A stretch of 8,760 nucleotides of DNA from Actinomycetes bacterium (GCA_025350775.1 JANXXF010000382.1:1-8760); one strand, 5' to 3'. Shown: positions 1 to 6,656, numbered from the stretch's first letter. The notes: generated by a model from the sequence alone, not told the origin. Numbers and translations are program-made.

Positions 1-168
1 GCGTTGGGGCCGTACGGGGCGGGCCGGTGGCCCGTTGCGGAGGCTTCAGCGCGGAGCGCACCGGCTGGGTGCAGGCCCCGCCGCCGTAGGTGGGGCCGAA
101 ACCCTGCCGGGGAGCGGCCTGGCAGTCTGGACGAGCTGCAACGCCCGCGAAAAACGGTGGATCCAGGC
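1..168. other. No recognised gene
   Basis: Very GC-rich stretch before the acetyltransferase stop. Plus-strand frame 2 is open from the window edge to a TAA at 170-172, which overlaps the stop of the convergent acetyltransferase. It reads as an Arg/Gly/Ala-rich peptide ending in NAREKRWIQA and matches no family I know. It could be the 3' end of a gene that starts outside the window, or chance openness in GC-rich DNA. No tRNA, repeat or terminator is visible. Confidence 0.3.
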
Positions 169-588
169 TTAAAGCGTCGGCAGCATCCGTGCGAAGAGCT
201 CGTCGGCGACCGGAACGAAGCCGTGCCGGCTGTAGAGCCTGCGTGCCGCAGCGTTGTCGGGCTCGACGACGATCTCCAGCGACTGGGCCCCGCGCCAGAT
301 GGCGTAGCCCTCCGCGTAGTCGAGCAGGCGATCGCCGATCAGCTCGGGCACCCTTGGCTCGGCCACGAGGAGCTGGTCGACCCGCACCGTGCGAGGCGTC
401 TCCCGCAACGCGACGTAGCCGGCGAGGGCGTCGTCGCAACGGGCGATGAATACGACGTCCCGCTTGAGCGGCTCCATCACCACCGCGTCATTCCAGCCGA
501 GCATCTCGCCGAACGTGCTGCGGGCAAGCGCGAATAGCCTGCAGCGGTCGGCTTCGCAGCCGTTCTCGATCCTGATGGTGTGCTCCAT
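169..588 (-). CDS. GNAT-family N-acetyltransferase
   Basis: A 139-residue single-domain protein, the usual size for a GNAT enzyme, which transfers an acetyl group from acetyl-CoA to an amine; the substrate cannot be read from sequence. The C-terminal motif is clear: residues 112-124 (NAAARRLYSRHGF) are the GNAT motif B signature, preceded by a strand LEIVVEPD (104-111). Earlier, FIARCDDALAGYVALRE (47-63) and VRVDQLLVAEP (68-78) fit the central beta strands. The acetyl-CoA pyrophosphate loop, normally R/Q-x-x-G-x-G/A, is degenerate here (RVPELIGDRLL, 79-89), so cofactor binding may be weakened or atypical. The start at 588 is chosen because AAGGAGG lies four bases upstream. The open frame runs on upstream to a GTG at 723, but that extension (CTQPAREKQLP...) has no GNAT character and contains the ribosome binding site itself. 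The gene stands alone on the minus strand. Confidence 0.85.
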   Translation of the reverse strand: MEHTIRIENGCEADRCRLFALARSTFGEMLGWNDAVVMEPLKRDVVFIARCDDALAGYVALRETPRTVRVDQLLVAEPRVPELIGDRLLDYAEGYAIWRGAQSLEIVVEPDNAAARRLYSRHGFVPVADELFARMLPTL

Positions 589-592
589 CTCG

Positions 593-599
593 CCTCCTT
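593..599 (-). promoter_or_regulatory. Shine-Dalgarno deciding the acetyltransferase start
   Basis: Minus-strand AAGGAGG, a seven-base match to the anti-SD sequence, four bases before the ATG at 588. It rules out the longer GTG start at 723. Confidence 0.85.
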
Positions 600-704
600 C
601 AGGCGGAAGCTTTGCAAGACACGGAGCGTACTCCGAAACGAGCCCGGCCGGTAGCTGTTTTTCTCTGGCTGGCTGCGTACAGCGGCCCAGCCCGGCGGTC
701 CGGC

Positions 705-855
705 GCTGCTCCCCAAGGAGCACCGTCCTGCCGCGAGCGTCGACGACGGTGAACGGCCGGCCAGCAAGCTGTTGAGACGCAGCGACTACGGCGATCTTCG
801 GATCGCCTGGCCCACGGCCGGGATCGCGTACTCGCGCGCGAGCGTCGTGCCATCG
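705..855 (-). pseudogene. Possible remnant of a PEP-utilising enzyme mobile domain
   Basis: Minus-strand translation gives two pieces in different frames. The piece at 789-851 contains LAREYAIPAVGQAI and ends at a TAG (786-788). The piece at about 705-795 contains QQLAGRPFTVVDARGRTVLL. In order, these resemble the end of the PEP-utilising phosphohistidine domain (AREYGIPAVVG, then a DGxxVTVDGxxGxV strand) found in PpsA/PPDK-like proteins. If the resemblance is right, the two halves are separated by a frameshift near 790-800, and the catalytic His region upstream is unrecognisable. The second frame runs on into the acetyltransferase frame without a stop. The match is short and made by eye, so chance similarity in GC-rich DNA is possible. 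Confidence 0.3.
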
Positions 856-1046
856 CGCCGTCGAACGCGGGCAACCCCCGCAGCAGCGCAGCGATCTGGC
901 TGGAAGCTGGCATCGCCGCTCGACGCTGCGCCGCAGGCCTCGGGCGCTATCGCTGCGCTTCGTCCGAGGAGCAGAACGTCTTCACACGCTCTTCATCTTG
1001 GCGGCTGACGATACAGGTGAACGGTCAATCGCTCGAGGAGCCGACA
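856..1046. other. Intergenic region, mostly featureless
   Basis: About 190 bases in which no convincing gene is seen on either strand; the translations are Arg/Ala/Ser-rich and low in hydrophobic residues. The only structure found is the TCTTCA direct repeat (979-995) with a possible -10 just after it, both listed separately. Confidence 0.5.
979..995 (+). promoter_or_regulatory. OmpR/PhoB-type direct repeat, site 1
   Basis: TCTTCA-cacgc-TCTTCA: two identical hexamers starting 11 bp apart, one helical turn, as expected for tandem binding of an OmpR-family winged-helix regulator. A GATACA at 1010-1015 sits 14 bp after the second hexamer. It could be a -10 with the repeat covering the -35 region, as in activated promoters of this class. 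It lies upstream of the small ORF and the exporter gene. Related repeats occur at 5911 and 8101. Confidence 0.45.
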
Positions 1047-1144
1047 ATGAGACGCTTGAAGCTCAACATCACCCGGCCGAGCGGATCGCCCACTGCATCC
1101 CGATGATCGTGCTGTTCGTCTACATCGGGCTGAAGGCGACCTGA
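1047..1144 (+). other. Small ORF with ribosome binding site, frame broken
   Basis: GAGGAG at 1035-1040 sits six bases before an ATG at 1047, a good translation start. That frame encodes only 19 residues (MRRLKLNITRPSGSPTASR) before a TGA at 1104-1106. A different frame is open across the same stretch and ends at TGA 1142-1144 with RIAHCIPMIVLFVYIGLKAT, which looks like a real hydrophobic helix. The simplest reading is a small membrane protein, or the first helix of one, disrupted by an indel near 1075-1085. The helix has a slight look of the first membrane segment of DUF417/RclC-type proteins, but I would not assign it. A short leader peptide is another possibility. Confidence 0.25.
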
Positions 1145-1185
1145 GACGCAGCGCCGCACTTGGCGGAAAGGGCTGGCTGGCAATC

Positions 1186-2586
1186 GTGCCGCTGGTCATC
1201 GCCTCCTTCCTGCTCATGCTGCAGGACACGGCGGCCGCGGTCGCCCAGCCGGCGATTGGTCGCAGTCTCGGCCTCGGCGTCTCTGGCCTCGAATGGGTCA
1301 TCAACGGGTACACGCTTGCGCTTGCAGTGCTGATGCTTCCCGCCGCGAGGCTCGCCGACCTCTTCGGCCGCAGGCGCGTCTTCACCGCGGGACTTGCCGT
1401 CTTCTCATTCGGCTCACTCGCCTCTGGGCTGGCGCCCAGCGGCGGATTCCTGATCGCGGCGCGCATCGTTCAGGGTGCCGGGTCGGCGCTGATGGCCCCG
1501 GCCGCGCTGTCGCTCGTCGCCGACTCGTTTCCTGGGCGCCAACGGGCGACGGCGATCGGGGCCTGGGCCGGCATCTCGTCGACGGCGCTTGCGCTCGGGC
1601 CTCTTATCGGCGCGGTCATCGACGAGCGCTTTGGCTGGCGCTGGATCTTCCTCGGCAGCGTGCCGCTCGGGCTGCTTGCCGCGGCGCTCGGCGTCCTGCT
1701 GCTGCCGGTGGACAGCCGATCCGCGCGCAGAGGCCCGCTGGACCTGGCGGGGATCGTGCTGTCGGCTGTCGCGCTCTCGATGCTCGTCTTCGCACTCACG
1801 GAAGCGGGCAGCTACGGCTGGGCCTCGGGTCTAGTGCTCAGCCTCCTGGCAGGTGCCGGCTCGGCCACCGCAGCGTTTCTGGTCGTCGAGCGGCGGGTCG
1901 CAGTGCCGCTGCTCGATCTTGCGCTCTTCCGTCGCCTCGACTTCAGCGGCGCGAACCTCGTGACGCTACTCTCGACGTCGGTCATGTGCAGCGTGTTCTT
2001 TTTCATTTCGCTCTACCTTCAGCTCGTGCTCAAGTACACACCAATCGGAGCGGGAGCAGTCTTCCTGCCGATGACCGGGCTGATCTTCGTCGGGGCTCTG
2101 CTCGCGGGCAGGCTCGCCGACCGAATCGGCAGTCGCGTTCCGGCGGCGGCTGGCATGCTCTTGCTTGCGGCGGGGCTCGGCGGCCTGTCACGGATCGGCG
2201 TCGAGCTGCCACTGTGGCGCCTTCTTGCCCCTCTCGGCGTGGTTGGCCTCGGTATCGCGCTCACGACGACGCCGACGACCGCGGCCGGCATGGAAGACGG
2301 AGGCGGGACGCAGCGCGCGGGCATTCTCAACACGTCGCGGATGATCGGGCTGGCCGTCGGGATCGCGACGATGGGGGCGATCGTGGCGACGCGCTGGCCA
2401 CGGGGCCTTGTCGCAGGCATTGCCTCGCCCCGGCTTTTCGTCTCCGGTCTCTCGCTCGCGTTCCTCGTGAACGCCGGCATAGCGTTGGCTGGGGCGCTCC
2501 TCGCGGCGACGATGCTCCCTACCGGGCGTAACGCCTTCGGCTTCAGCGAGGGGCCCGACGTCGCTCCACGGAGCGTCGGTCGTTGA
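1186..2586 (+). CDS. MFS exporter, DHA2 (EmrB/QacA-like) family
   Basis: Inner-membrane drug/proton antiporter of the 14-helix DHA2 family; the substrate is unknown. From the GTG start it has 466 residues, slightly short for the family. Visible signatures are WVINGYTLALAVLMLPA (37-53), motif A ARLADLFGRRRVFTAG (54-69), motif B RIVQGAGSALMAPA (93-106), and motif C around ALALGPLIGAVI with WRWIF after it (134-155). Hydrophobic helices continue to about residue 445, followed by a short polar tail. The family's usual helix-1 motif D-x-T-I-V-N-V-A-L-P reads DTAAAVAQP (14-22), a loosened version. The start is doubtful: the GTG at 1186 cuts into helix 1. The same frame upstream reads GGKGWLAIV, which completes a normal DHA2 N-terminus, but it has no ATG, GTG or TTG back to a stop at 1057; only CTG codons (1141, preceded by GAAGG, and 1093) are available. 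Either a CTG start or damage at the 5' end would explain this. The ATPase gene follows 70 bp downstream, so cotranscription is likely. Confidence 0.85.
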   Translation: MPLVIASFLLMLQDTAAAVAQPAIGRSLGLGVSGLEWVINGYTLALAVLMLPAARLADLFGRRRVFTAGLAVFSFGSLASGLAPSGGFLIAARIVQGAGSALMAPAALSLVADSFPGRQRATAIGAWAGISSTALALGPLIGAVIDERFGWRWIFLGSVPLGLLAAALGVLLLPVDSRSARRGPLDLAGIVLSAVALSMLVFALTEAGSYGWASGLVLSLLAGAGSATAAFLVVERRVAVPLLDLALFRRLDFSGANLVTLLSTSVMCSVFFFISLYLQLVLKYTPIGAGAVFLPMTGLIFVGALLAGRLADRIGSRVPAAAGMLLLAAGLGGLSRIGVELPLWRLLAPLGVVGLGIALTTTPTTAAGMEDGGGTQRAGILNTSRMIGLAVGIATMGAIVATRWPRGLVAGIASPRLFVSGLSLAFLVNAGIALAGALLAATMLPTGRNAFGFSEGPDVAPRSVGR

Positions 2587-2656
2587 GCCGGCTATGCGCC
2601 AGACAAGCCCGCGGATCGCGAGGGCACGCGGAGAGTCCTCCGACAGAGAGGCTTTG

Positions 2657-5119
2657 ATGGAGACGGCCCACGAACACCACCACACTGAGGACGGCCACGA
2701 CCACTCGCCGGGAGAGCAGCGGCAGGAGGGACGCGGAGCCGCCACCGTTGTCCTTCACGTTGGCAATCTCCACTACGCAAGCGAGACGGCGGTCGTCGAG
2801 CGCGTCCTCGGGGGCCGGCCAGGCGTGCTCGGAGTCGCTGCGAACCCGGTCGCCCAGACGGCGACGGTCTCCTTCGACCCAGCGCTCACCTCGGTCGAGC
2901 AGCTGCGCAGCTGGGTCGAGGAATGCGGCTACCACTGCGCCGGGCAGTCGGTGCCCGGCCACATTTGTGACCCGCTAGCCCACGTCGGCGGTGGTGCGCA
3001 GGGGCACGACCATGCTGCCGTCGAACGGGCGGAGGACGCGCACGGCCACGGCCACGGTGGCCATGCCGGCATGTCCATGGCGGGAATGGAGCGGGACCTG
3101 CGCAACCGCTTCCTGGTGGCGGTCGCGGTCGCGCTGCCGATCGCGATCTGGTCGCCGCTCGGCAAAAGCCTCTTCGGGAGCATCCCGGGAACGCCGTTCG
3201 GCCTGCGTGCCGATGTCTGGCAGTTCGTGCTCAGCCTGCCCCTCGTGCTCTACTCCTGCCAGATCTTCTTCGTGGGCGCCTACCACGCGCTGCGCGCACG
3301 GACGCTGGACATGATGGTGCTCGTCGCCGTCGCGATCGGCACCGGCTGGGTGTACTCGGTGGTGACGACGTTCTGGATCGAGGGCGAGGTGTTCTACGAG
3401 GCGTCGGCGTTCCTCGCCTCGTTCGTCCTGCTCGGTCACTACTTCGAGATGCGCGCCCGGGGTGGAGCGAACGAGGCGATCCGCGCCCTACTCGACTTGG
3501 CGCCACCGAAGGCCGTCGTGATCCGCGACGGGCAGGAGATCGAGCTTCCGACGGCAGAGGTCGTCGTCGGCGACCTTCTGCTCGTGCGCCCGGGCGCGAA
3601 GATCCCTGTCGATGCGGAAGTGGTCGAGGGAGACAGCGCCGTCGACGAGTCGATGGTCACCGGCGAGAGCATGCCGGTGTCGAAGTCGCCCGGCTCGGCG
3701 CTGATCGGCGCGACCATCAACCGGAACGGGACGCTGCGTGGCCGCGCGACCGCGGTCGGGTCGGACACGGCGCTCGCCCAGATCGTGAAGCTCGTCCAGG
3801 AGGCGCAGAACTCGAAGGCTCCCGCGCAGCGCCTTGCCGACCGCGCCGCGTTCTGGCTCGTCTTTGTCGCGCTCATCGGTGGTGTCGGCACCTTCCTCGT
3901 CTGGTACCTCGCCGTCGGCGTCTCCGTCCAGCACGCGCTCGTCTACGCGATCACAGTGGTCGTGATCACCTGCCCTGACGCGCTCGGCCTGGCAACGCCG
4001 ACCGCGATCATGGTCGGCACCGGACTGGGCGCGAAGCGCGGCATCCTGTTCAAGAACGCGACCGCGCTCGAGCAGGTGGCGACGCTGACCACAGTCGTCC
4101 TCGACAAGACTGGGACGCTCACGCGAGGGGAGCCCGAGGTCATCGAGATCGCGACCGCCGACGGCGTCGATGAGCGCGGCCTGCTCCGCCTCGTCGCCGC
4201 CGTCGAGCGCGAGAGCGAGCACCCACTGGCGGAGGCGATCGTTCGCGCGACGCAGGAGCGCGGCATCGAAGTACCTGCGGCGAGGTCATTCGAGGCGGTG
4301 CCAGGGCACGGCGCGCTCGCCACCGTCGACGGCGACCAGGTCGCGGTCGGGAACGCTCGGCTGCTAGAGAGGGAAGGCATCGCGCTCGGCGGCCTCGCTG
4401 CCCGTGCGGAAGCCCTAGCAGCTCAGGGCCTTACCGTCGTGCAAGTCGCCGTGAACGGCAACGCCTCCGGGCTGATCGCCATTGCCGATGCACTGCGCGA
4501 GACCGCCGCCGTGACTGTCCGGGCGCTCGAGGAGCTCGGCATCAGCTCGGTCATGCTCACCGGCGACAACCAGGCCACCGCGGCGCGGGTCGCCGGCTTG
4601 GTCGGCATCGACGAGGTGCTCGCCGAAGTGCTCCCGGGAGACAAGGCAGCGAAGGTCGCCGACCTCCAAGCCAGTGGCCGAAAGGTCGGGATGGTCGGTG
4701 ACGGCGTGAACGACGCGCCGGCGCTGGCACAAGCGGACGTCGGCATCGCGATCGGTGCCGGCACGGACGTCGCGATCGAGACCGCCGACATCGTGCTCAT
4801 GCGCTCCGATCCGCTCGATGTCGCGACCGCCGTGACGATCAGCCGCGGGACGCTGCGCAAGATGCGTCAAAACCTCGGCTGGGCGATCGGCTACAACTCG
4901 CTCGCGCTCCCGATCGCCGCCGGCGTGTTCGCCCCGTTCGGCTTCACGCTACGCCCCGAGATCGCCGCCATCTCGATGTCTGGCTCGAGCGTCCTTGTCG
5001 CCGTCAACGCGCTCGCGCTGAAGCGGCTGCGTCTCCCGCGCTCACCGACGGAGGCCATCGCGACGCTCGAGCAGAAACCGTCGACCGTGTTAGCCACTAC
5101 CAGGAGGTTGTTTCGATGA
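2657..5119 (+). CDS. Heavy-metal P1B-type ATPase with CPD membrane motif (probable copper efflux)
   Basis: ATP-driven cytoplasmic-membrane metal pump of 820 residues. In order: a His-rich start (HEHHHTEDGHDH, 5-16); an HMA-like beta-alpha domain (about 29-95) whose metal loop is GNLHYASE (36-43) instead of GMTCxxC; a second His/Met-rich stretch (HGHGHGGHAGMSMAGM, 129-144); paired helices; the actuator TGES (335-338); the helix-6 metal motif CPD (439-441); the phosphorylation site DKTGT (D483); the nucleotide-domain HP (522-523); TGDN (635-638); and GDGVNDAP (from 681). Helix 7 carries N739 and YN (746-747) and helix 8 MSGSS (774-778), as in copper pumps. The catalytic machinery is intact. The first in-frame ATG is at 2594, but the ATG at 2657 has GAGAGG five bases upstream, and the 21 extra residues look non-coding. 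The Asp in CPD replaces Cys of the canonical CPC (His in CPH/CopB types); GAC differs from TGC by two bases, so it is not one recent mutation. Copper is the likely cargo given helices 7 and 8, the His/Met tails and the Met-rich partner gene, but this is inferred. Confidence 0.93.
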   Translation: METAHEHHHTEDGHDHSPGEQRQEGRGAATVVLHVGNLHYASETAVVERVLGGRPGVLGVAANPVAQTATVSFDPALTSVEQLRSWVEECGYHCAGQSVPGHICDPLAHVGGGAQGHDHAAVERAEDAHGHGHGGHAGMSMAGMERDLRNRFLVAVAVALPIAIWSPLGKSLFGSIPGTPFGLRADVWQFVLSLPLVLYSCQIFFVGAYHALRARTLDMMVLVAVAIGTGWVYSVVTTFWIEGEVFYEASAFLASFVLLGHYFEMRARGGANEAIRALLDLAPPKAVVIRDGQEIELPTAEVVVGDLLLVRPGAKIPVDAEVVEGDSAVDESMVTGESMPVSKSPGSALIGATINRNGTLRGRATAVGSDTALAQIVKLVQEAQNSKAPAQRLADRAAFWLVFVALIGGVGTFLVWYLAVGVSVQHALVYAITVVVITCPDALGLATPTAIMVGTGLGAKRGILFKNATALEQVATLTTVVLDKTGTLTRGEPEVIEIATADGVDERGLLRLVAAVERESEHPLAEAIVRATQERGIEVPAARSFEAVPGHGALATVDGDQVAVGNARLLEREGIALGGLAARAEALAAQGLTVVQVAVNGNASGLIAIADALRETAAVTVRALEELGISSVMLTGDNQATAARVAGLVGIDEVLAEVLPGDKAAKVADLQASGRKVGMVGDGVNDAPALAQADVGIAIGAGTDVAIETADIVLMRSDPLDVATAVTISRGTLRKMRQNLGWAIGYNSLALPIAAGVFAPFGFTLRPEIAAISMSGSSVLVAVNALALKRLRLPRSPTEAIATLEQKPSTVLATTRRLFR
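5103..5107 (+). promoter_or_regulatory. Shine-Dalgarno inside the ATPase 3' end
   Basis: GGAGG lies eight bases before the ATG at 5116, within the last codons of the ATPase gene. With the ATGA overlap it points to translational coupling of the two genes. Confidence 0.7.
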
Positions 5120-5676
5120 TCGTCACACGCAATCGCATGGCCCTCGGCATCGTTGCGGCTGTCGCCGCGATCGCCCCCGTGAACGTGAGCGCCGCCAGCG
5201 CTCACAGTACCGTCGCCGGCTGCAACGCCCGCGGCGCCATGACCTGGACAACGACGACCGCCAGCTACCGCGTTCAGCTCCACATCGGCATGCCCGAGAA
5301 GATGTACACGCCCGCCGAGGTGAAGAAGCTGCATCCGAAGGGCGGCGAGGTGATGATGGGCGGCATGATGGGAATGAATAGCGGCATGACCATGCGTGGC
5401 AGATCGATGCACCACCTGGAAGCTCAGATCTGCTCGAAGCAGACAGGTGCCGTCATCGCGAACGCGGAACCCACGATCACGCTCGTCGATGGCTCCATGG
5501 GCAGCATGATGACCAAGAAGCTGCCGGTCGCGATGATGCAGGGAATCGGCCACGGTATGGAGGACTTCCACTACGGCAACAACGTGACGATGCCGGATGG
5601 CCACAAGCTCACCGTCAGGGTCACCCTCAACGGCGAGACCGCCGTCTTTCGGGTGCAGATGCCGAAAGGCAAGTAG
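5116..5676 (+). CDS. Secreted Met/His-rich metal-binding protein, coupled to the ATPase
   Basis: 186 residues. The N-terminus is a Sec-type signal peptide: Arg at 5 and 7, a hydrophobic core ALGIVAAVAAIAP (9-21), and likely cleavage after VSA or ASA (about 26-29). The mature part has 19 of the protein's 21 methionines, clustered at 80-93 (M80, 81, 84, 85, 87, 91, 93), 128-132 and 140-148. It also has histidines in MHHLEAQI (98-105) and in HGMEDFHYGNNV (146-157), and cysteines at 36 and 106. The HLE and HYGxNV segments followed by a beta strand resemble the Ig-like P19/Tp34 family of periplasmic metal-binding proteins; I judge this by eye. Met/His clusters of this kind suit Cu(I) outside the cytoplasm. 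The ATG overlaps the ATPase stop (ATGA, 5116-5119), so the two are made together; the likely job is to bind or hand on metal exported by the pump. Exact family and metal are not proven. Confidence 0.75.
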   Translation: MIVTRNRMALGIVAAVAAIAPVNVSAASAHSTVAGCNARGAMTWTTTTASYRVQLHIGMPEKMYTPAEVKKLHPKGGEVMMGGMMGMNSGMTMRGRSMHHLEAQICSKQTGAVIANAEPTITLVDGSMGSMMTKKLPVAMMQGIGHGMEDFHYGNNVTMPDGHKLTVRVTLNGETAVFRVQMPKGK

Positions 5677-5681
5677 ACGGT

Positions 5682-5707
5682 CGCGGCGCCTCGAAGTGGC
5701 CGCCGCG
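5682..5707. terminator. GC-rich hairpin, possible bidirectional terminator
   Basis: CGCGGCG (5682-5688) pairs perfectly with CGCCGCG (5701-5707). The inner CC and GG also pair across a one-base bulge, leaving a seven-base loop. It lies six bases after the stop of the metal-binding protein and between converging reading frames, where a terminator is expected. No T-tract follows on either strand, so it is not a textbook intrinsic terminator. Confidence 0.4.
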
Positions 5708-5714
5708 GGCTGGG

Positions 5715-5900
5715 TCAGAGCCTCCGTGCTCCAACCCAGTTCGCGGTGTGCCACGACTCGCTCAGGCTCGAGATCTTGACGACATCGCCGGTGTGCGGCG
5801 CGTGGATGAACTGGCCGCCGCCGATGTAGATGCCGTTGTGGCCGAGATTGTCGAAGAAGACGAGGTCGCCCGGCTCGAGAGAAGCCTTCGCTATGGGCGA
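5715..5900 (-). pseudogene. NlpC/P60 peptidoglycan hydrolase, C-terminal remnant
   Basis: The minus strand reads SLEPGDLVFFDNLGHNGIYIGGGQFIHAP and on to SSLSESWHTANWVGARRL, then a TGA at 5717-5715. This is the C-terminal half of an NlpC/P60 domain (cell-wall endopeptidase): the LxPGDLVFF strand, the catalytic His in GHNGIYIG, and the conserved FIHAP. The frame closes upstream at a TGA (5903-5901), and no ATG or GTG start lies between. The catalytic Cys half, any signal peptide and any binding domains are missing. The fragment ends abruptly about 40 bases from the response-regulator start, so the break point lies at the junction with the two-component genes. The plus-strand open frame over this stretch is only its antisense. 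Confidence 0.8.
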
Positions 5901-5910
5901 TCACCGGGCA

Positions 5911-5927
5911 TCTTCGTGGAGTCTTCA
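5911..5927 (+). promoter_or_regulatory. OmpR/PhoB-type direct repeat, site 2
   Basis: TCTTCG-tggag-TCTTCA: the same hexamer pair and 11-bp period as site 1, with one mismatch. It ends 15 bases before the GTG of the response regulator, so it could mediate autoregulation. The closeness to the start implies a short leader, or a promoter overlapping the NlpC/P60 remnant. Confidence 0.45.
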
Positions 5928-5942
5928 CAACCGCCTGGAACC

Positions 5943-6656
5943 GTGAGCGTGGTGTTCGAGAATCGCAAGATCTTGCTCGTGGACGACGAGAAGTCGGTCC
6001 AGGACGTCGTACGCGCGTACCTCGAGCGGGACGGATTCACCGTCTATGTGGCCGCCGCTGGGACAGAGGGCTTGGCGGTTGCCGAGCGGGTGAGGCCCGC
6101 GCTGATCATCCTCAACCTGATGCTGCCCGACGTTAGCGGCGAGGAGGTTTGCCGTGAGATCCGCCGGCGGTCGGACGTGCCCGTCCTGATGCTGACGGCG
6201 AACGCCGGCGAGGACGAGCGCGTCGGCGGGCCTGCGCTCGGCGCCGACGACTACCTGACGAAGCCGTTCTCGCCGCGTGAGCTCGTGGCACGCGTGCACG
6301 CGATCCTCCGGCGGGCAGGTGGCCCCGAGACGCCGCTCGTCCGGCTCCTCAGCTTCGACGGGGGTGCCCTTGCGATCGACACGGTCCGTCACGAGGTGCG
6401 GCGGCACGGCGCGCCGGTCGATCTGACCCCGAACGAGTACAAGCTCCTCGTGGCCCTCGCCCGTTACCCGGGCCGTGCCTATTCGCGCTTCGAGCTCGTC
6501 AATCACGTCCAGGGCTTCGACTTCGAGGGGGTCGAGCGAACGATCGACGCCCACGTCAAGAACCTGCGCAGGACGATCGAGCCCGATCCGCGGCAGCCGC
6601 GGTACATCGAGACTGTCCTCGGCGTCGGCTACCGGCTCGCACGGACATGGGATTGA
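5943..6656 (+). CDS. OmpR-family response regulator lacking the phospho-acceptor Asp
   Basis: 237-residue two-domain transcription regulator, normal length for the OmpR/PhoB family. The receiver domain (about 8-124) has the acidic pair D14-D15 (ILLVDDE), T85 (VLMLTAN) and K107 (YLTKPFSPREL). The residue that should be the phosphorylated Asp is Asn58, in LIILNLMLPDVSG. AAC differs from GAC by one base. The winged-helix DNA-binding domain (about 140-235) looks intact, with LTPNEYKLLVALARYPGRA, the recognition-helix region VERTIDAHVKNLRR, and a closing YIETVLGVGYRL. The GTG at 5943 is chosen because the receiver strand starts nine residues in. The frame is open back to 5748, but that part is antisense to the NlpC/P60 fragment. 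The last ten bases overlap the kinase start. Without the Asp it should not be switched by phosphotransfer; it may be constitutive, inactive, or working in another way. Confidence 0.9.
   Translation: MSVVFENRKILLVDDEKSVQDVVRAYLERDGFTVYVAAAGTEGLAVAERVRPALIILNLMLPDVSGEEVCREIRRRSDVPVLMLTANAGEDERVGGPALGADDYLTKPFSPRELVARVHAILRRAGGPETPLVRLLSFDGGALAIDTVRHEVRRHGAPVDLTPNEYKLLVALARYPGRAYSRFELVNHVQGFDFEGVERTIDAHVKNLRRTIEPDPRQPRYIETVLGVGYRLARTWD

Noticed and set aside
4..537. 177-codon plus-strand frame across the acetyltransferase
   Set aside because: It is antisense to the clear GNAT motifs; Arg/Pro-rich composition typical of a shadow frame.
2188..2962. Minus-strand frames over the exporter/ATPase junction
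   Set aside because: Arg/Pro/His-rich antisense of two clear genes; no ribosome binding site and no family features.
4891..5928. 345-codon minus-strand open frame, His/Arg-rich
   Set aside because: It lies antisense to the ATPase end and the metal-binding gene, shows low-complexity shadow composition, and is out of frame with the NlpC/P60 fragment it overlaps.
5748..5942. N-terminal extension of the response regulator to an ATG at 5748
   Set aside because: The extra residues are the antisense of the NlpC/P60 fragment and carry no receiver-domain features; the GTG at 5943 gives the family's normal length.
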